Position numbers and translations under genes: made by a program
In this document: positions 59,244 through 64,000 of the stretch, in pieces
Position numbering within the stretch: position 1 is the stretch's first letter
How the letters are laid out: every line of letters begins with the position of its first letter
DNA from: Glandiceps talaboti
Taxonomy: Eukaryota > Hemichordata > Enteropneusta > Spengelidae
Length of the DNA: 64,000 nucleotides
NCBI RefSeq assembly: GCF_964340395.1
Contig: NC_135549.1
Location: forward strand, 3,354,501-3,418,500
Direction: 5' to 3'
Notes under the pieces: generated by a model
What the model saw: only the letters and a program-made list of their open reading frames with translations
Databases searched by the model: none
What the model was told of the DNA's origin: nothing

Positions 59244-59530
59244 CTAATTCACAGTCACGTGCATGGCCCAAAATCTAGTCAGATCTAGCCGTACCTTCAT
59301 TATTAGTACTATTTGATTATCTCTTACGGAGATATCTTGCATCAATACAGAAAAACATACACATTCACAGTAAAATACAAAAACAGTATTAAACAAAAAT
59401 ACAAAGACGTTGAAACTCAGCAGAACGGTACATAAAAACAGGCTCACGCTTCTTACATTCTCTGTTTAAGTATTCTGATGGCAGAAGGTACATAACTGAG
59501 TCGAGCACAAGTTCTTAAGCGGATCATGTC
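59244..59530 (-). mobile_element. Probable LINE 3' end
   Basis: The minus strand has IRLRTCARLSYVPSAIRILK followed by QRM and a stop. It matches the terminal '..SF(V/I)PSAI(R/K)LLN' block of L2/CR1-type LINEs. A T-rich untranslated tail follows, with GATATCTCCGTAAGAGATAA. Only the last about 25 codons are recognisable. An adjacent 97-codon frame upstream (59851 to 59558, minus) is of unknown origin. Confidence 0.45.
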
Positions 59531-61052
59531 TTATACTGGCAACCCAAAGTAATCATCTCAAAACACAGCTATGGCGTGGGAATAGTTATTGGTAATCTGT
59601 GTAACTTTTACGAATGCTCGATTTCCATACAATGATTTCATTGTGTAATATTTATTCACACGGAATTCTTCCAGTGGACATTGTGAACTAAGTAAGTCAT
59701 CCAAATGGACAGTATGAACCAAATCAGACATGTACTCTAGGGTAAAAATAAGACCTAATATTCGTAGCTCTGTAGCAAAACGGATTGATGTGTTTTCTAT
59801 GGTCCATGTCAATAATCTCATGATGACAAAGTGATGCCCGTTTTTCCTCATGACACATGTACTAACGTGCGGTTCATTGGTGTATGACCACCAATATAAA
59901 TAGGCATCATGTTACCGATATCATCACCAACTGATAACGTAACGACGCCAAGATGTCATCCCAAGATAAAGCACTTACACTGCACATCCTCTGTCCGCAG
60001 ACACACATATTCGGACTATGAAGCTTAACATCGCGGTTGATAACATGAAAATCAAATGTTCTGAACAAAAACGTGTTTCAACTGCCGATTTTAAGTCTAT
60101 CGCAATCAAGATCGTTTCTAGAATATAGTACGCGAACTCAATTGAGTTAAATGATCGTGAACATAAATAAATGATGTGAGAATTTAACAACGGAGGAGCC
60201 TAATCATCGGCTTCATGGGAATTACTGTAATTGCGGACGCATTGTGACTGAACAATGTTGTAATGAACGCCATCTGTAAGGGTATAGCTACATTGTAACA
60301 TATTTCATCCTCTAAGAGGTTTATCCTGCCTTTTGAAGGTAATGTGAGTAAATAAAGGGACAGGGTTGATATATGTGATTGACCTGTGTGTTTTGTGTAT
60401 TAAATGCATATGGTAAAGGTAAAACTCCCATGTCAATCTTTCTAAATGATTTTGGAAGAGATGAAATATAATTTGCTGTTTTTCTTCTCCACGAAACTGA
60501 AGGAAAATACATACGTTGAACAGTGTATTTGATTATCAGTCCAAGTGATTGCATAAGGAGCACTGCATGTAATGTAGGATTTGCTGTAATCCCGATGTCA
60601 GGTAAAGAAATTGTATACTTTATTTGCTATGTACTAGATAAGAATATGTGTGAAAGTAAAGCATTTCTTTTCCATTATTACATTGTACATCAAGTGATAA
60701 GTTTGCGTTCGCCTTAAAATTGTTGGTGTGTGCGATGCATTATGCAGTGTCCAGCATCGTTTCATGACCTCAAGAATTATTGGAATATAAACATGCCATC
60801 ACACTATATAGCCTTTGGGTTTATGTACCACAGTAGAGGTTTTAAATATTATCGTACCACATCTAACTGTTGAAAGGAGTAGATCGAATAAGAGATGGGT
60901 TGAACGATTATCAATAAAGAAAACAATGTAACTCGCTAGCGTTAGCTTACAAGCATTATGCTAGACGTTTGACCGACTTTCAAGCACTACACAGTTAATG
61001 GGGAAAAGTGCTATTTATTTCTTTTCGTACGGATTCGTTCCTTTTGTAATTT
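59531..61052. other. Non-coding stretch
   Basis: No confirmed gene. GAACGCCATCTGTAAGGG at about 60267 resembles the left edge of the octamer-bearing repeat, but units do not follow. Confidence 0.45.
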
Positions 61053-61075
61053 GAATGAATGAATGAATGAATGAA

Positions 61076-61122
<47 letters not shown>

Positions 61123-61123
61123 A
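61053..61123. repeat. (GAAT)n then (AAAT)n microsatellite
   Basis: About 20 bp of GAAT and about 50 bp of AAAT. Confidence 0.95.
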
Positions 61124-61840
61124 CCCAAATAAAAATCTTTTTTCTATGTTTCAATACCTGGTCATCATATAGTGTTATCTTTTCAGTAAAGACATACTGA
61201 TTTAATATAGCCTTTTATTCCCGACCAACTTTTTCTATTGCTTTCCTTGGACAACTATATGGATTTTTTAATCGTAAATTTCAATCCTTATCCGAAGTGG
61301 GCATTTAAACAAAATATACACAGTCTATCTTTTTACTGTCAGTGTTACAATATTCTAATTTCGCAGTTAAGTATACTGAAAAGTAACGAGAGTTGACAGA
61401 GATGAAGGCGACAGTCAGCCCGTTTGCTCTAATTAATGTTAACCATTTTTCTAAATGTTCACTATCTAGTGGAGAAAGAGAACTCAATAACATAAGTCAT
61501 TACTGTTTCCTTTTTTAGCATATACCTATTCAATCTATTACTGTCACCACTTAAAGCAAAATTTCCTCTATCCTAATCAAACGTTGCTTCTTCCTACCGT
61601 AAAATATGTAACAGTAGTTTTTGAATGGGGCAGTTTGCTTGTTGCACATGTGAGGATTTCGATATCTCTTTTGACATACATTAAAACAGCACTTGATCAA
61701 TATACACTATACTGGCGACGTATCGACATATGTTTGTTTTTCGTTTATATACTAGTATTGCAAAAGTGAGAGAATCCCATATGCAGAAACCAGATAGCCA
61801 ATATAAGCGTACAACAATCTCCGCATGTACCGGGCTGTCG
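61124..61840. other. Non-coding stretch
   Basis: I see nothing that can be supported. Confidence 0.45.
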
Positions 61841-62222
61841 TTAAAGGGGAATGCCACTCCAGGAAATAAAGACATTTTTTGTAAACTTTCTACGTTCTAG
61901 AGAGTCATTTTATGGTTTTACATCATTTACATTTCGCGCGATGGCCTAGAAACATGAAACGAAATTTATTGGCTGCCATTGTTTAGTGGCAACCCGTATT
62001 AGCGGTCGCGCGTTGTCTCGTGGGACTAGCCTCTTAAATATGGAGTGGTTGGACACTGCATATTCATGAGTATAGAACAAATGCCGAATCAAGTTAATAA
62101 TAGAAAATATTCAAATGTACTGCAACCCAATGCAAGGTAACCCATGCAATGTGCACGTGTTCCATACTCATGAATATGCAGTGTTGCGTTACATTATTTA
62201 CGAGAATGGCGGTCCCCTTTAA
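61841..62222. mobile_element. MITE with TTAA target duplication and AGGGGA ends
   Basis: The left end reads TTAA then AGGGGAATGCCACTCC. The right end reads GAATGGCGGTCCCCT then TTAA. The ends are imperfect inverted repeats inside TTAA duplications. A second inverted pair lies inside: ACACTGCATATTCATGAGTA (about 62053) against TACTCATGAATATGCAGTGT (about 62165). TTAA duplication with AGGGG ends fits Kolobok-type elements; piggyBac also uses TTAA but usually has CC-starting ends. It is 382 bp including duplications and non-coding. Confidence 0.65.
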
Positions 62223-62482
62223 TAAACAAAACGGGTATAATATTCGTTCGCTGAGAAATAGATACTTGGGTCATATTCTTTCACATTTATTCAGCTGCCA
62301 AAGACCTCGAGCTACAAAATATTACATGCAGCTTATAAAATATTGACAATCTTTTTCAATAATTCAGCCTTCTAATATCATACATATGATATTTCGTATG
62401 TGTTATATATAAAACATTCTCAGTTTTAGCACTACGGAACAGATAAGGTTCAGTAGTGCTATAGGTATCGCAAAGTGTCTTT

Positions 62483-63105
62483 GTTCCGAATGTTGGGGAA
62501 AAACGGCTTGATAAGGTTACTACAAAGGAAGAATATGATTTGTTATTACACTCTGTTTTTCAAGCCCCAACTGTATTGGGGAAATGGGATTCCTCCTTTG
62601 ATTGTTCACAGTTTGACTGGAAAACTATATGGAATCTTTCATTTAAGGTAACCACGCTGGAAAAAATCAGGAATTTTCAGTTTAAAATCTCGCATATAAC
62701 ATTCTCGCCATAAACCTGAAATTAAATACATGGGGAATCAAATGCCCTGGAAATAAAGACATATATCACCCCCTCCGGGAGTGTCGTGCAGCTAAAACCT
62801 TTTGGGACAAGTTTATTTAACCCCTTAAGTTTGTTCCTGATATCCATTCGTCTGTGTCAGAGGTGATTTGCGCCAAGAACTTTAATTTCATTAATCAACT
62901 TCACTTTGTGAAATTTCTTTTTGTATAAAACTCGTTTAATTGATAGGCGCCCAGATGCTAATTTTGAATAATGTATTAGTTATCTCAAAAGTGTTAGAGA
63001 TAAAGCAAATAAATTTGCTCGCAGTGAAGCCCAAGAGCAAAAATGGCAATCATTAACTTTGAAATTCTTACATTACTATAGATCATTCAACTGGAATTTC
63101 ATCTG
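62483..63105 (+). mobile_element. Decayed LINE 3' coding end (L1/Tx1-like)
   Basis: Frames read VPNVGEKRLDKVTTKEEYDL, then FDWKTIWNLSFKVTTLEKIR and NFQFKISHI. After a frameshift come LKLNTWGIKCPGNKDIYHPL and RECRAAKTFWDKF. Later come FINQLHFVKFLFYKTRLIDR, RPDANFE and YLKSVRDKANKFARSEAQEQ. The series 'W..i(W/f)......T..KLR.FQ(Y/F)Ki..RIL.TN..L..(W/m)GI..C..C......E...HLF..C......FW..F' followed by 'K..I...R......P....F' is characteristic of the region downstream of the reverse transcriptase in L1/Tx1-clade elements. Frameshifts and stops show it is dead. Confidence 0.8.
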
Positions 63106-63399
63106 AGTAAAAAAATAGTTTTAGTAAAGTATTTAATTTGGATTTTTGGTTTGTCTTTTCATCACATGCATCTTTCTATGCAAACTATTGTTAAATTGTA
63201 ATTATTTTCAATCCTAATTAATCTATTAATTTATTTAATTAAGTTTATTAACCCTCACTGCCCTCTCCTTTTGTACTTCTTGTGTTCTGTAGTGTATTCT
63301 TTTCCTTTGTATTGTTTTGCGTTCGTTTTGCATTTGGATATTAAAGTAATGATAATAATTATATAATATTATAATAATAATTTTAATAATAATAATAAA
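63106..63399. other. AT-rich spacer
   Basis: A LINE tail and (ATA/AAT)-rich sequence (63340-63398). No gene is seen. Confidence 0.5.
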
Positions 63400-64000
63400 G
63401 TTTATTTGAAAATTAACCACCCTACCTGGGGTAGTTTGTTATGCTGAGTTCAAAAAAGGGGGTCATTTTTATGAACATCTGTTGCCATGGTAACCAAAAA
63501 TCACCATAATATGTTAATCATTTTTCTAAAATTTGACATAAAACCTTGAAAAAAAATCAAATTTAGTGAAAAAATGTCCTTTTTGGCGTGTATGAGTAAG
63601 TGCGACCTGGTGTAACATAAATTGTATAAAACTGGATAGCTGTTTCCGTGGAAATGTATGGTAGAAGTGAAAATTATGTTTTCGTTATATACACATACAT
63701 CTCACAAATAACATTATAAATCTGATAGATATCGTTTTACTTGCACATTGACGACACTACTAAGAGTAATTTGTCATGCTGAGTTAAAAGAAAAGTGGTG
63801 ATTTAATGAACATCAGTTGCCATGGTAACCAAAATATCCACATTATGTGGATTTTTGAAAATTTAGACATAAAACACTTTTAAAAATTAAAATTTAGGAA
63901 ACAACATCATTGCTGTTGGCATGTACTAGTTGGTGATATCTGTTGTAACAAAGTTTCATGTTTTTTGAAATTATCTGTATCAAACTTAACCAATTCTAAA
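63400..64000. repeat. Dispersed repeat carrying two RFX X-box motifs, copy B (runs off the window)
   Basis: Collinear with 35872-36480 over its whole length; copy A may end near 36480, so the right edge here is undefined. Perfect X-boxes GTTGCCATGGTAAC lie at 63481-63494 and 63816-63829, about 335 bp apart, one per internal unit. Small indels (such as the GGAAACAT region near 63640) separate it from copy A. Confidence 0.85.

Noticed and set aside
59558-59851. 97-codon minus-strand frame next to a LINE tail
   Set aside because: It looks more protein-like than most frames here, but I could match it neither to a LINE domain nor to any host family, so I did not call it.

Overview
This window looks like nuclear DNA of a metazoan, most likely a marine invertebrate. 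It is AT-rich, loaded with microsatellites, minisatellites, terminal-inverted-repeat (TIR) elements and decayed non-LTR retrotransposon ends, and has no bacterial-type gene packing. No open frame exceeds about 140 codons, and none encodes a protein I can name apart from retrotransposon remnants. No complete host gene is visible. The window is probably intergenic or a large intron, with two weak exon candidates (minus strand, 10937-11193 and 35183-35599) and two promoter-like patches (29100-29470 and 35636-35760). The species cannot be fixed from the sequence alone.

The dominant element is a non-autonomous DNA transposon family with ends TACACTTTTTGTCATAAAAC / GTTTTATGACAAAAAGTGTA. Five insertions plus a short end fragment lie at 3269-4794, 6886-8027, 10689-10866, 21834-22034, 37887-39425 and 44498-46223. 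The two copies with both ends are flanked by 8-bp direct repeats that match at 6 of 8 positions. Each long copy is a nest of inverted repeats. One core module, TTTTAGAGTAAATTG ... AAATGCTAAGCTCTTATGAC, recurs about five times in alternating orientation. There is also a separate central hairpin and a non-initiated open frame that is shared between copies.

Other repeats: minisatellites at 8330-9018 (about 42-bp unit), 18519-19505 (34-bp unit) and 57508-57943 (about 145-bp unit). A foldback lies at 27466-28099, and a TTAA-flanked MITE at 61841-62222. A 32-bp inverted repeat pair frames 33028-34561. One dispersed family (35872-36480 and 63400-64000, running off the end) carries two RFX X-box motifs per copy. 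A modular family (14815-15060, 46930-47660, 49100-49602) repeats the POU octamer ATGCAAAT. LINE remnants occur at 12802-13390 (L2/CR1-like), 50656-50995, 52232-52492, 59244-59530 and 62483-63105 (L1/Tx1-like), with LINE-like tails near 24781, 26440 and 30560.

The most unusual observation is a very short palindromic insert, CATAGACCCTCCACC / GGTGGAGGGTCTATG, only 25-29 bp long and found at four places. At 45193 it sits inside one transposon copy between perfect 6-bp direct repeats, while the sister copies show the uninterrupted site. At 53496 it sits between perfect 7-bp direct repeats. This looks like a mobile, or recurrently deposited, sequence only two short TIRs long.
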